Shown here piece after piece: positions 1 to 8,825 of a DNA stretch of 53,879 bases. The stretch is taken from positions 1 through 53,879 of the forward strand of contig LNEN01000219.1 in assembly GCA_001464155.1 (NCBI GenBank). The letters run 5' to 3'. The notes beneath the pieces were generated by a model. That model saw only the letters and a program-made list of their open reading frames with translations. It ran no database searches and was not told the DNA's origin. Position 1 is the first letter of the stretch; each line of letters begins with the position of its first letter. A program made the translations under genes and the position numbers. The DNA comes from Cytophagales bacterium Ga0077538. GTDB taxonomy: Bacteria; Bacteroidota; Bacteroidia; Cytophagales; Cyclobacteriaceae.

Positions 1-417
1 ATAAAACTCCACTTAAAAACCTTTGGCCTTGGCATACTTGACTGCAGCCACACCTTGCTCCAATACTTGTTCGCGGGTACTGCGAAACTTGTGAAGAATA
101 TGAACATCCGATGAACCAATACCAGTATGAATACGACCGCGTTTCGCGTAGCGCAAGGCTTCTGCTGCTACATCAATGTCTTCTTCTTTGGCGCGCGTGA
201 GTCCGCAGACGGTTACATCACGCACCGCACGAGAAATGCCAATGACGGATAGAAAATCTCCTGGGCTTGAAATCGGGAAGCCCGCTTCAATCACATCGAC
301 TCCCAACAACTCTAACTCACGAGCAATGGTAATTTTCTCTTCGGTCGATAATTGGCAACCGGGTACTTGTTCGCCATCGCGAAGGGTGGTATCGAATATT
401 TCTACTTTTTGATTCAT
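1..417 (-). pseudogene. leuA: 2-isopropylmalate synthase, 5' part only, interrupted by an in-frame stop
   Basis: LeuA condenses 2-oxoisovalerate with acetyl-CoA, the first committed step of leucine synthesis. The visible part is the N-terminal half of the HMGL-type TIM barrel: '[13 protein letters not shown]' near residue 8, '[12 protein letters not shown]' near 44 and '[14 protein letters not shown]' near 93. The frame stops with TAA at 13-15 after 134 residues, although the family has about 390-510. Bases 1-12 beyond the stop still read V-E-F-Y in the same frame, which fits the conserved 'VEFYAEDAGR' segment. So a single codon is a stop and there is no frameshift. The rest of the gene lies outside the window. 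It is the last visible gene of the leuCDBA order, 21 bases after leuB. The cause could be a real nonsense mutation or a base error. Confidence 0.85.
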
Positions 418-438
418 GGTGTCGTTGTTAGTTATCCG

Positions 439-1536
439 TTATTCGTTGATGGGTACATTGACCATTGATAATTCTTTTATCACACAATCACCCATGGCCT
501 GCGTGTTGAGTATGTTTTCCTTTTTTGTGGAGGCATCTGCAATATCTACTGTGCGATAGCCATTCTTCAATACAGCCGAAACAGCATCGATGATAGTTTG
601 TGATTCTTCTTTCAGATTAAACGAGATGTCGAGCAGCAAGGCCGTTGAAAGAATGGAGGCGAGCGGATTGGCAATTCCTTTTCCGGTAATGTCATGGGCA
701 CTTCCGTGAATGGGTTCGTATAAACCTACCGTATCACCAATGGAGGCTGAAGCCAGCATTCCCATAGAGCCTGCAATTTGTGAGGCTTCATCGGTAAGGA
801 TATCTCCAAATAAATTTCCGGTAAGCACTACATCGAAGCTGCGTGGGTTTTGAATCAACTTCATGGCAGCACTGTCTACAAATTGATGCTCGATAGTTAC
901 ATCCGGATATTCTTTGGCGACTTGTTGCACCACCTCGCGCCATAAGCGAGAACTCTCCAATACATTGGCCTTGTCAACAGAAGTAACTTTTTTGCTGCGT
1001 GTTAATGCAGCCTTGAATGCTTTGTGCGCAATGCGTTCAATTTCGTAGCGATGATAGATCATCAAGTCGTAGGCGGTGTTGCCTTCGTCTTTTCTTCCCT
1101 TCTCTCCGAAGTACACATCACCCGTCAGTTCGCGAAAGAAAAGAATGTCGGCACCTTTTAATATTTCTGGCTTGATGCTGGAAGCGTGCAAGAGTTCGTC
1201 AAATAATTTGATGGGTCGCAGGTTTGCGTACAAGCCCAACTCCTTGCGCATTTTTAACAAGCCCTGTTCCGGTCTTACTTTTAATGTTGGATCGTTATCG
1301 TATTTTGGATGGCCTACGGCACCAAACAAAATGGCATTAGTACTCTTTAGAGCAATCAACGTTTCATCCGGTAGAGGATTACCCGTTGCTTCAATCGCAT
1401 CATGGCCAATCAGCGCTTCTTCAAATTCGAAGGTGTGATCAAACAATTCAGCTATTTTAGCCAGCACGCGTTTTCCTTCGGTAGTTACTTCTTTGCCGAT
1501 GCCGTCTCCAGGGAGTATGGTTATTTTTCTTTTCAT
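439..1536 (-). CDS. leuB: 3-isopropylmalate dehydrogenase
   Basis: LeuB oxidatively decarboxylates 3-isopropylmalate to 2-oxoisocaproate with NAD, in the cytoplasm. The 365-residue product has the normal family length. It opens with 'ILPGDGIGKEV', and carries 'RPEQGLLKMRKELGLYANLRP' as the substrate loop, 'RELTGDVYFGEKG', 'SVDKANVLESSRLWRE' (conserved Lys) and 'GNLFGDILTDEASQIAGS' with metal-binding aspartates. 'EPIHGSAHDI' near the C-terminus is the NAD-specific pocket of the family. It sits between leuD and leuA on the same strand. The 74-base gap to leuD contains an inverted repeat built from AGCT(A/G)CGAG words. No defect is visible. Confidence 0.97.
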   Translation of the reverse strand: MKRKITILPGDGIGKEVTTEGKRVLAKIAELFDHTFEFEEALIGHDAIEATGNPLPDETLIALKSTNAILFGAVGHPKYDNDPTLKVRPEQGLLKMRKELGLYANLRPIKLFDELLHASSIKPEILKGADILFFRELTGDVYFGEKGRKDEGNTAYDLMIYHRYEIERIAHKAFKAALTRSKKVTSVDKANVLESSRLWREVVQQVAKEYPDVTIEHQFVDSAAMKLIQNPRSFDVVLTGNLFGDILTDEASQIAGSMGMLASASIGDTVGLYEPIHGSAHDITGKGIANPLASILSTALLLDISFNLKEESQTIIDAVSAVLKNGYRTVDIADASTKKENILNTQAMGDCVIKELSMVNVPINE

Positions 1537-1539
1537 TTT

Positions 1540-1608
1540 TTTAGAGCTGCGAGCTTCTAGCTGTGAGCTCCGAGTTGGCTCGTGACTCGTAGCTAGAAAC
1601 TCGAAGCT
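1540..1608. repeat. intergenic inverted repeat of AGCT(A/G)CGAG words
   Basis: Between leuB and leuD. The arms 'AGCTGCGAGCTTCTAGCT' and 'AGCTAGAAACTCGAAGCT' are complementary except for three positions, and further GAGCT, CTCGTGACTCG words lie in the loop. The same vocabulary recurs near 45822-45892. It is non-coding and could form a long imperfect hairpin in the leu mRNA. Its function is unknown. Confidence 0.6.
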
Positions 1609-1610
1609 TT

Positions 1611-2192
1611 TTAATGTGTTAAGTCAAACTCTTTTATTTCTGCTCTCAAATCCAGCAAGTAATCAATATCATCATACCCATTTATCATGCAGGTCTTTTT
1701 GTATGGATTGATGTCAAAATGTTCTTGTTGATTGCCAAGCTGTACGAACTGTTTTTCTAAATCAACTACTAAAGAAGTTGTCGAATCTTTTTCAATCTGT
1801 TGAATAGTGGTTTGCAAAAAGGCATCACTTACCTGAATAGGCAGTAGTGCATTGTTTAAGGCATTGTTTTTAAAAATATCCGCGAAAAAACTAGAGATGA
1901 TTACACGAAAACCATAATCGTACAAAGCCCAGGCGGCATGCTCGCGACTGCTTCCACAACCAAAGTTTTTTCCGGCCACTAAAATTTTTCCAGAGAAGCG
2001 TGTATCGTTTAAAGCAAAATCACTTTTGGGATTTCCCGCAACATCGTAGCGCCAATCGCGAAATAGATTGTCACCAAAACCCTCGCGCGTGGTAGCTTTT
2101 AAAAAGCGCGCTGGAATAATCTGGTCCGTATCGATGTTTTCAATCGGCAAGGGTATTGCGGTGGATGTTAGTGTTATAAATTTTTCCTTCAT
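1611..2192 (-). CDS. leuD: 3-isopropylmalate dehydratase small subunit
   Basis: LeuD is the swivel domain of isopropylmalate isomerase and pairs with LeuC to convert 2- to 3-isopropylmalate. The product is 193 residues, close to the usual 195-200. '[14 protein letters not shown]' near residue 20 and '[17 protein letters not shown]' near 74 are the signature substrate-binding motifs of the family. '[18 protein letters not shown]' follows. It is placed 70 bases downstream of leuC, with a spacer containing short TAACGAATAAC-type words seen upstream of other genes of this cluster. Length and motifs are normal. Confidence 0.97.
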   Translation of the reverse strand: MKEKFITLTSTAIPLPIENIDTDQIIPARFLKATTREGFGDNLFRDWRYDVAGNPKSDFALNDTRFSGKILVAGKNFGCGSSREHAAWALYDYGFRVIISSFFADIFKNNALNNALLPIQVSDAFLQTTIQQIEKDSTTSLVVDLEKQFVQLGNQQEHFDINPYKKTCMINGYDDIDYLLDLRAEIKEFDLTH

Positions 2193-2262
2193 GCTATTTT
2201 GTTATCTGTTAGTAGTTATTCGTTAGCGGTAAGAGCGTTAACTGATAGCGATTAACCATTAA

Positions 2263-3669
2263 CTAAAGTAGTTCTCGTACATCTGTCACTTTGCCTGTTA
2301 TCGCTGCGGCTGCTGCACTCAAGGGACTTGCCAAAAAGGTTCTGGATTTCGGTCCTTGTCTGCCTTCAAAATTTCTGTTGGAAGTACTGATGCAATATTT
2401 TCCAGCAGGCACTTTATCTTCGTTCATACCGAGGCATGCCGAGCAACCCGGACTGCGCAACTCAAAACCAGCAGCTTCAAATATTTTGTCGAGACCTTCT
2501 TTACGCGCTTGCTCCTCCACTTGTTTGGAGCCGGGGACTACCCATACCTCCACATTGGCGGCTTTCTTTTTCCCCTTTACCATGTCAGCCACCAAGCGCA
2601 AGTCTTCCATGCGTGCATTCGTACAACTTCCGATGAATACATAATCGATGGCTTTGCCCAACAAAGAAGAGCCCGCATCGAGCCCCATGTACTCCAATGA
2701 TTTAGTGAAGGAGGCGTGTTCACTGATTTCCTTTAACTCCAATGTTGTAGGAATGCGATCTGTCACTTTTATGCCCATGCCAGGATTGGTTCCGTAAGTG
2801 ATCATAGGTGCGATGTCAGCTGCATCAAATTTGATAACGAGATCGTAGGCTGAATCGTGATCAGTTTTTAGATTCTTCCATTGCTCAACCAGCGCATCAA
2901 AAGCTTCCCCTTGTGGTGCAAATTTTCTGCCTTTGATGTAGTTAAACGTTGTTTCATCGGGTGCAATCAATCCGCCTCGTGCACCCATTTCTATGCTCAT
3001 GTTGCAAATGGTCATGCGTGCCTCCATCGAAAGTCTTTCGATGGCACTGCCGGCATACTCTACAAAGTAGCCTGTCGCACCACTGGCCGATAGTTTTGAT
3101 ATGATATAGAGAATGATGTCTTTAGCCACAACGCCTTTACCAAGGGCACCATTGATTTCAATCTTCATGGTTTTTGGTTTGTATTGCAACACACATTGTG
3201 TAGCGAGCACCTGTTCCACTTCACTGGTGCCAATGCCAAAGGCAATATTGCCGAAGGCTCCGTGTGTCGAAGTATGACTATCGCCACAAACGATGGTCAT
3301 GCCAGGAAGTGTTAATCCTAACTCGGGACCGATAATGTGTACTATGCCTTGAAAGGCGTGACCTAAATCGTATAGGTCAACGCCAAATTCTGTACAGTTT
3401 TTTCTCAGCGTTTCTACTTGGTGACGAGACAAAGCTTCTTTGATGGGCAGGTGCTGGTCTTTTGTAGGCACATTGTGATCAGCTGTAGCGGTTGTTCGTT
3501 GTGTGTTAAAAACACGGATACCACGTTTGCGCAAACCATCAAAGGCTTGTGGACTGGTAACTTCGTGAATGAAATGGCGATCAATAAAAAGTGCATCCGG
3601 ATGTCCGTCCTGTCGCTTCACTACATGCGCATCCCAGATTTTTTCAAAAAGTGTTTTCGCTTTTGTCAT
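2263..3669 (-). CDS. leuC: 3-isopropylmalate dehydratase large subunit
   Basis: LeuC is the aconitase-type iron-sulfur subunit of isopropylmalate isomerase. I place the start at '[17 protein letters not shown]' (3669), giving 468 residues. The ORF track begins 18 codons earlier, but that extension runs towards the terminator hairpin and is not family-like. Motifs are '[19 protein letters not shown]', '[12 protein letters not shown]' (first cluster Cys) and '[14 protein letters not shown]' (the other two cluster cysteines). It heads the leu genes. An intrinsic terminator ends about 30 bases upstream of the ATG, the same geometry as the ilvE attenuator, so leucine-dependent attenuation is likely. 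Confidence 0.97.
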   Translation of the reverse strand: MTKAKTLFEKIWDAHVVKRQDGHPDALFIDRHFIHEVTSPQAFDGLRKRGIRVFNTQRTTATADHNVPTKDQHLPIKEALSRHQVETLRKNCTEFGVDLYDLGHAFQGIVHIIGPELGLTLPGMTIVCGDSHTSTHGAFGNIAFGIGTSEVEQVLATQCVLQYKPKTMKIEINGALGKGVVAKDIILYIISKLSASGATGYFVEYAGSAIERLSMEARMTICNMSIEMGARGGLIAPDETTFNYIKGRKFAPQGEAFDALVEQWKNLKTDHDSAYDLVIKFDAADIAPMITYGTNPGMGIKVTDRIPTTLELKEISEHASFTKSLEYMGLDAGSSLLGKAIDYVFIGSCTNARMEDLRLVADMVKGKKKAANVEVWVVPGSKQVEEQARKEGLDKIFEAAGFELRSPGCSACLGMNEDKVPAGKYCISTSNRNFEGRQGPKSRTFLASPLSAAAAAITGKVTDVRELL

Positions 3670-3699
3670 TGAACGATTGTTAGTTCGTTTAGCTCGCCA

Positions 3700-3739
3700 T
3701 AAAAACAAACCGCCCCGACACATTGCTGCATCAGGGCGG
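3700..3739 (-). terminator. intrinsic terminator, probable leu attenuator
   Basis: On the minus strand the arms CCGCCCTGATGCA and TGTGTCGGGGCGG pair over 13 positions, including G-U pairs, around a GCAA tetraloop. They are followed by TTTGTTTTTA. It lies about 110 bases after thrC and about 30 bases before the leuC ATG. The placement next to leuC favours an attenuator over a plain thr terminator, though it could serve as both. Confidence 0.75.
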
Positions 3740-3784
3740 AAGTTTCATCGAGTAGAATTTTACTACGCTAATATGAAGTAACAT
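3731..3784 (-). CDS. possible leu leader peptide, 17 residues
   Basis: A short frame beginning Met-Leu-Leu-His-Ile ('[17 protein letters not shown]') ends with a TGA inside the left arm of the terminator in front of leuC. That position is what attenuation needs, since a ribosome finishing the peptide would cover the stem. The leucine content is modest (TTA, CTT, CTT), so the case rests on position and on the analogy with the ilv leader. An overlapping alternative 'MQKCYFILA' exists. Confidence 0.3.
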   Translation of the reverse strand: MLLHISVVKFYSMKLPP

Positions 3785-3850
3785 TTCTGCATCGTCAACA
3801 AAAACCTAAAAAAGTTTTGCCTCACGAGTGTTTGGTAGTGTCACGTTGCA

Positions 3851-5146
3851 CTAACTATTCAGTACGATTTTTTTGAAGGATCCATAATTGGAAGAGCAGG
3901 AAATGCTTTTTTTCTCTCTTGATAAAAAGCGCTGCAACGAATCAGGAATAGTAACGGGTTGTAGAATGACCGGCTCCACCACTTCCAGAAATTTGGAGGG
4001 ATGCGCTGTTTCTAAAAAAACACCTGTATACTCCGAATTATTTTTGAGAAATGCCTTAAGGCCTAAATATCCAACAGCACCATGTGGATCTAATACATAG
4101 TTGCTATGCTTCATCACGTCCTGCATTACTTTTTTTGTTTCATCATCGCTAAAGGAAAAGCCACTGATACTTTCTCTCATTCGTTCCCAATCATTACTAA
4201 AGAGATCCAACATACGAGAAAAATTACTGGGGTTGCCTACATCCATGGCATTGCTGATAGTAGAAAAGGAAGCATGAGGTGTGAAGACTCCTTTATTTAA
4301 ATAGGTGCACACGCTATCGTTCTTATTAGTGGAGGCCACAAAATGATGAATGGGTAATCCCATTCGTTGAGCGATGAGGCCCGCGGTGAGGTTTCCAAAA
4401 TTTCCACTGGGTACTGAAAACACCACACGTTCTTTATTTATGAGTCGCGACCACGCATAGAAATAATAAAACATCTGTGGAAGAAGTCGTGCAATATTGA
4501 TGGAGTTCGCAGAAGTCAGGAAGAATTGCTTATTGAGGTCAGCATCTTGAAAAGCTGTTTTCACCAAATGTTGACAATCATCAAAGGTGCCATCGACTTC
4601 AATGGCGGTAATGTTGTTACCAAGTGTGGTGAATTGTTTTTCTTGCAGCGCACTAACCTTACCGGAAGGATATAGGATGATCACGCGTACATTAGGAACA
4701 TTATAAAAACCATTGGCTACAGCACTGCCCGTATCACCGGAAGTAGCCACGAGCACCGTCACCTCTTTCTTTTGCTCTTTTGCAAAATGCTGCAGGAGTT
4801 GTGCCATAAAACGAGCGCCAAAATCCTTGAAGGCGAGCGTGGGACCATGAAAGAGCTCCAGTGCAAAAACATTCTCTTCTATTTTTACTAAGGGAGCATC
4901 GAAGGTGATGGTCTGGGCAATTATTTTTTCAAGCTGATCTTCTCCAATTACATTTTCTACATAAGGCTTGACAACCGCGAAAGCTATTTCAGCAAATGGT
5001 AAGGTCTGAGCTCGTTTAAAAAACTCCGGAGGCAGCGTAGGAATTTGTTCAGGCATGTACAAACCACCGTTCGGAGCAAGACTGTGTACAACTGCCTCGC
5101 GCAGACTGACCAAATGCTTCTTATCTTTTGTATTATAAAATTTCAT
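3851..5146 (-). CDS. thrC: threonine synthase
   Basis: ThrC is a PLP enzyme converting O-phosphohomoserine to threonine. I start it at 'MKFYNTKDKKHLVSL' (5146), giving 431 residues, the typical Bacteroidota length. The ORF-track start 15 bases earlier would overlap thrB. The PLP lysine is in 'GPTLAFKDFGARFMAQLL' near residue 105, the glycine-rich phosphate loop is 'VATSGDTGSAVANGFY', and 'SVPSGNFGNLTAGLIAQRMGLP' follows. It begins 4 bases after the thrB stop, so the two are almost certainly translated from one mRNA. Confidence 0.97.
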   Translation of the reverse strand: MKFYNTKDKKHLVSLREAVVHSLAPNGGLYMPEQIPTLPPEFFKRAQTLPFAEIAFAVVKPYVENVIGEDQLEKIIAQTITFDAPLVKIEENVFALELFHGPTLAFKDFGARFMAQLLQHFAKEQKKEVTVLVATSGDTGSAVANGFYNVPNVRVIILYPSGKVSALQEKQFTTLGNNITAIEVDGTFDDCQHLVKTAFQDADLNKQFFLTSANSINIARLLPQMFYYFYAWSRLINKERVVFSVPSGNFGNLTAGLIAQRMGLPIHHFVASTNKNDSVCTYLNKGVFTPHASFSTISNAMDVGNPSNFSRMLDLFSNDWERMRESISGFSFSDDETKKVMQDVMKHSNYVLDPHGAVGYLGLKAFLKNNSEYTGVFLETAHPSKFLEVVEPVILQPVTIPDSLQRFLSREKKSISCSSNYGSFKKIVLNS

Positions 5147-5150
5147 GCGC

Positions 5151-6086
5151 TTACGATCCAATTATTTTTGCACCCAATGTATTGACGGATGAGATGAAGA
5201 CATCAGAGGCTAAGTGTATAGCCGCGAATTCTTTTTCCATGGCAACGCTTACTTTTCGAGCTGTTGAAATTCCCTGGCATAGAGCAAAGAGTGTAGGACC
5301 AGAACCAGAGATTCCGCATCCCAGTGCTCCAGCTTCGAGGGCAGCACTTTTTACCTGATAGAAATTTGGTATAAGTGGAGCGCGCATAGGTTCTGCCACA
5401 ACATCTGTCAACGAGCGACCAATTAACTCATAATCACTCTTCATCATCCCGGCCACAAGCGCTGCCGTGTTGGCCCATTGAGTGATGCCATCTTTTAATG
5501 AGATGCTTGGTTTTAAAACCTGTCTTGCATCGCGTGTTTTTATTTCAATGTGCGGGTGGACCAGTACACAAACCAGCTCCTTTGGTGTAGGAATGCTAAT
5601 CACATCCAGCGGATCATTTTGACGAACTAAAATCAAGCCACCCAATAAGCTCGGGGCGGCATTATCAGCATGAGCGGCACCACAGGCAATGCGTTCCGCC
5701 TCCATCACAAAGGGCAACAAGTCTTTTCGCTGAAGAGGTTCGTTCATTAGTTTGTTTACCGCCACAACTGCCGCCACAGCACTGGCTGCACTCGAACCAA
5801 GCCCACTGCCCAGGGGCAAGTTTTTGTGCAGCACAAGATCTATGCCTTGCGAACTATGGATGTGCTTTAGAAATTCCAACACCGCTACGCCCGCAGTATT
5901 TTTATCAGCTTCACGAGGAAGCAAACCCTTATCGCCTAAAATATTGTTGACAACCACCCGGTTGCTGTTATTAAAGGAAGCTTCTACAACATCTCCTGGA
6001 TTATCCACCGCAAGCCCCAGTACATCAAAGCCACAAGAAACATTCCCGATGGAAGCGGGAGCAAAGGCTTTTATAGTTTTACTCAT
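5151..6086 (-). CDS. thrB: homoserine kinase
   Basis: ThrB phosphorylates homoserine with ATP. It is a GHMP-family kinase of 311 residues when started at 'MSKTIKAFAPASIGN' (6086). The ORF track runs 38 codons further upstream, through a repeat hairpin and a non-conserved stretch, so that extension is rejected. The ATP loop is 'LPLGSGLGSSAASAVAAVVA' near residue 85, and the C-terminal GHMP motif is 'GALGCGISGSGPTLFALC'. It lies between thrA and thrC on one strand, 76 bases after thrA. Confidence 0.97.
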   Translation of the reverse strand: MSKTIKAFAPASIGNVSCGFDVLGLAVDNPGDVVEASFNNSNRVVVNNILGDKGLLPREADKNTAGVAVLEFLKHIHSSQGIDLVLHKNLPLGSGLGSSAASAVAAVVAVNKLMNEPLQRKDLLPFVMEAERIACGAAHADNAAPSLLGGLILVRQNDPLDVISIPTPKELVCVLVHPHIEIKTRDARQVLKPSISLKDGITQWANTAALVAGMMKSDYELIGRSLTDVVAEPMRAPLIPNFYQVKSAALEAGALGCGISGSGPTLFALCQGISTARKVSVAMEKEFAAIHLASDVFISSVNTLGAKIIGS

Positions 6087-6120
6087 GATTAAATCATTAA
6101 TTGTAATCTGTTGGTTTGAT

Positions 6121-6156
6121 CCTGTCGAAACCGTCTTCGACAGGCTCAGACTGACA
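6121..6156. repeat. hairpin repeat CCTGTCGAA...TTCGACAGGCTCAG
   Basis: A perfect 9-base inverted repeat, CCTGTCGAA and TTCGACAGG with a six-base loop, is followed by CTCAGACTGACA. It lies between thrA and thrB. From memory, 'TTCGACAGGCTCAG' words are common dispersed intergenic elements in many bacterial genomes. There is no downstream T-tract in the transcribed direction, so it does not look like a terminator. Confidence 0.65.
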
Positions 6157-6162
6157 ACAAAC

Positions 6163-8559
6163 TTAATTCGAATAATTACCAATTCGAATAACATCTGCAA
6201 ATACTCCTGCAGCGGTAACCTCTGCTCCTGCTCCTGGACCCCGTACCACTAAAGGTCTTTCTCTGTATCGCTCTGTGGTAATGAGTATAATGTTATCACT
6301 AAAGGCTTTGTTGTTTTCAACGATAGCCTTGTAACGCAATTTTTCATTTTTCGAGGTAGCGGTTTGCAAAAGCGAATCAAAATACTGATCGTGTTGTTGA
6401 AGTTGTGTGAAAAACTCATCGATTGATTGAGCAGATTGACAATCTTCAGGCACAAGATTCTGTACGCTAATATCAGACAATTCTAAAGAAGCTCCTGTTT
6501 CCCGAGCGAGGATTAGAATTTTGCGAGCTACATCCATTCCACTTAAATCATCGCGGGGGTCGGGTTCGGTATAACCTTTTTCTTTGGCCTCTTTCACAAT
6601 AGTGCTAAAGGCCTTCTCTCCGTTAAATGAACTGAAAATAAAATTCAGCGTTCCACTGAGCACACCTTCAATCTTAAGAATCCGGTCTCCACTTAACAGG
6701 AGATCATTAAGGGTGTTGATAATAGGAAGTCCCGCCCCCACATTCGTTTCATATAAAAATTTAGCACCACTCTTTTTAGCAAGTGATTTCAATTGTACGT
6801 ACTGTTCGTGCGAGGCTGAGTTTGCTTTTTTATTAGGAGTAACTACTGATATGCTGGCAGCTAAGGCCTGTTCATAGAGTTTTGTAACTTCTTCACTGGA
6901 GGTACAATCTATGAGGATGCTATTGGGCATGTTTAACTGTATCAAAGTATCGACATAAGAAGTCAATTCCATTGACTGTGAGGATTGAGACAGAGCTGCT
7001 TTCCATTGAGACAGATCAATACCATCCATTTGGAAAAACATTTTTTTGCTATTGGCAAGTCCAATAAGTCGAACGTCTAAATGATGATCAGTGAGTAATT
7101 TTTTTGCTTGTTGTTGAATTTGTTGAAGGAGGGTTCCTCCCACCAGACCAGTGCCAATCAAAAACAAATTGATGGTTTTAGTATCGGAAAGAAAGAAGGC
7201 ATCGTGCAGTACATTAACAGCTTTCGCGATATCAGCCTGACGCACCACTGCCGAGATGTTGCGTTCAGAAGACCCCTGTGCAATGGCGATTACATTAATG
7301 CCATTTTTGCCAAGAGCATTGAACATTCGTCCACTGCTGCCTGGGTGATGTTGCATACTATCACCCACAATGGCCAGAATGGAAAGATCTGTTTCGACAG
7401 AAACCTCATCAATCAGTGCCTCTCTTATTTCATGACTAAACTCTTTTTCCAGCAATTTTTTGGCAAGTTTGGCGACTCCACTTTCTACTGCAATGCAAAT
7501 CGAATGTTCGGAGGACGCCTGGCTGATCAGAATGACATTTATTTTCTCACTTGCTAATGATGAAAACAAACGCATGGAAACACCCACCACTCCGACCAGG
7601 CCGCTTCCTTGTACATTGAGCAGACTGATGTTATTCATGGAGGAAATACCTTTGATCAATTTTCCATTAGTATAAGAGGCGGAAATCTTGGTGCCTCGTA
7701 CCTCTGGATTAAATGTGTTTTTTATCCAGATGGGGATTTGATGTTCCATGGCAGGCTTCATCGTAGCAGGGAAAATCACTTTGGCACCAAAGTGTGAGAG
7801 CTCCATGGCTTCTTCATAACTGAGCTCTGGAACTGGGAAGGCTTTCTTAACTAAACGAGGATCCGCAGTCATCATCCCATCCACATCTGTCCAGATTTCT
7901 AGTGAACTCGCCTGCAAAGCGCCTGCGAAAATGGCAGCTGTATAATCGGAACCGCTACGTCCGAGCGTTGTAGTTTCACCACCTTCTGTTGAGCCTATAA
8001 AACCCGTGATAATTTGAGTGGAAGTGTGGTGTTTAAAATGTTGTTGTATGAGACGATTGGTGATTTCGAAATCCACTTTTGCATAACCAAAATGAGTGTC
8101 GGTACGAATGACATCGCGAGCATCCAGAAATTCAACGTCAAGACCCTCTGCTTTAAAGGCCTCACTAATGATGTAAGCTGATAAACGTTCACCAAAACTC
8201 ATGATGTAATCAAGTGTTCGTGTAGTTCGCTCCTTCACCAGGCAAACACCCTGTAAAACATTTTCTAATTCGTTAAATTGAATTTTTACTTGTGCGAGTA
8301 CACCACTTTGTGTATTGACAGGAAGTAAGCTTCGTACAGTTTCCAGATGCCTTGCTTCCAGTGCTGTTAGAATTTTTTTGAATTCATTATCTCCAGCAAG
8401 GGCCAGCGAGCTTAAGTGTATCAGCTGATCAGTAACACCACCAAAGGCAGAAAAGACAAGCGAGACATCACCACTCAAAGATGGTTTGACAATTTCAATG
8501 ATTGATTTTATACGTTCAGCGGAGGCGGATGAGGAGCCTCCGAATTTTATGACTTTCAT
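6163..8559 (-). CDS. thrA: bifunctional aspartate kinase / homoserine dehydrogenase I
   Basis: ThrA catalyses the first and third steps of the aspartate pathway to threonine. The 798-residue product is a full-length fusion. The aspartokinase domain opens with 'VIKFGGSSSASAERI' and contains 'TTTLGRSGSDYTAA' near residue 208. Two ACT regulatory repeats lie at about 310-455, including 'VQGSGLVGVVGVSMRLFSSL' and 'HHPGSSGRMFNALGKNGINV'. The homoserine dehydrogenase domain begins with the Rossmann motif 'LFLIGTGLVGG' near residue 470 and has 'DPRDDLSGMDVARKILILAR' near 695. The ACT repeats imply feedback inhibition, probably by threonine. A Thr/Ile-rich reading frame and a strong hairpin lie just upstream. 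Confidence 0.97.
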   Translation of the reverse strand: MKVIKFGGSSSASAERIKSIIEIVKPSLSGDVSLVFSAFGGVTDQLIHLSSLALAGDNEFKKILTALEARHLETVRSLLPVNTQSGVLAQVKIQFNELENVLQGVCLVKERTTRTLDYIMSFGERLSAYIISEAFKAEGLDVEFLDARDVIRTDTHFGYAKVDFEITNRLIQQHFKHHTSTQIITGFIGSTEGGETTTLGRSGSDYTAAIFAGALQASSLEIWTDVDGMMTADPRLVKKAFPVPELSYEEAMELSHFGAKVIFPATMKPAMEHQIPIWIKNTFNPEVRGTKISASYTNGKLIKGISSMNNISLLNVQGSGLVGVVGVSMRLFSSLASEKINVILISQASSEHSICIAVESGVAKLAKKLLEKEFSHEIREALIDEVSVETDLSILAIVGDSMQHHPGSSGRMFNALGKNGINVIAIAQGSSERNISAVVRQADIAKAVNVLHDAFFLSDTKTINLFLIGTGLVGGTLLQQIQQQAKKLLTDHHLDVRLIGLANSKKMFFQMDGIDLSQWKAALSQSSQSMELTSYVDTLIQLNMPNSILIDCTSSEEVTKLYEQALAASISVVTPNKKANSASHEQYVQLKSLAKKSGAKFLYETNVGAGLPIINTLNDLLLSGDRILKIEGVLSGTLNFIFSSFNGEKAFSTIVKEAKEKGYTEPDPRDDLSGMDVARKILILARETGASLELSDISVQNLVPEDCQSAQSIDEFFTQLQQHDQYFDSLLQTATSKNEKLRYKAIVENNKAFSDNIILITTERYRERPLVVRGPGAGAEVTAAGVFADVIRIGNYSN

Positions 8560-8573
8560 ACATGCTTTGGTTG

Positions 8574-8593
8574 CAGTCTACCCATGTAGACTG
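8574..8593 (-). promoter_or_regulatory. hairpin just upstream of the thrA start
   Basis: CAGTCTAC and GTAGACTG form a perfect 8-base stem with a 4-base loop, 14 bases before the thrA ATG. No T-tract follows. It may affect ribosome access to thrA or be part of a leader structure. The structure is clear in sequence, the function is inferred. Confidence 0.45.
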
Positions 8594-8656
8594 AAGTATT
8601 GAATGTTTTAGTTAGATTCTTTTGGAGATCACGTACCTCCTGGAGGGCGGTGAGGA

Positions 8657-8704
8657 TTAGAGTTTCTGAACGGGGATTCCCGTAATGGTTGTGGACGTGA
8701 TCAA
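8657..8704 (-). CDS. possible thr leader peptide with TTG start
   Basis: The frame 'LITSTTITGIPVQKL' ends 97 bases upstream of thrA. Seven of nine consecutive residues are Thr or Ile, the composition expected of a thr operon leader (E. coli ThrL is also Thr/Ile-rich). There is no ATG. The nearest usable start is a TTG at 8704, with no clear ribosome binding site. GATCACGT at the first codons is perfectly complementary to ACGTGATC at 8627-8634, allowing alternative mRNA folding. No T-tract terminator follows, so the mechanism is unclear. Confidence 0.35.
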   Translation of the reverse strand: MITSTTITGIPVQKL

Positions 8705-8734
8705 GGAGTGATGGGTAAAAGGGCTATTTCGTAG

Positions 8735-8824
8735 CGCGCTTACGAAGTAAGCAAGCGGAGAAATCCCCTGGATATATAAAGGTCGAGGAGGCTTCTCACT
8801 TCGCTTTGCTTCGTTCGAAGTGAG
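8735..8824. repeat. intergenic hairpin repeats between ilvA and thrA
   Basis: Two stem-loops can be read. CTCACTTCG and CGAAGTGAG (9 bases, 8795-8824) lie directly after the ilvA stop, and GCTTAC/GTAAGC lies near 8739-8753. The intervening 'GGGGATTTCTCCGCTTGC' resembles dispersed intergenic repeat words I associate with Bacteroidota. The first hairpin has no T-tract but could protect the ilvA 3' end. Confidence 0.45.
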
Positions 8825-8825
8825 G

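Noticed and set aside
3670-3723. N-terminal extension of leuC given by the ORF track
   Set aside because: It overlaps the terminator in front of leuC and has no family similarity; the start at 3669 gives the normal N-terminus.
6087-6200. 38-codon N-terminal extension of thrB
   Set aside because: It passes through a hairpin repeat and overlaps the thrA 3' end; 'MSKTIKAFAPASIGN' is the usual start.
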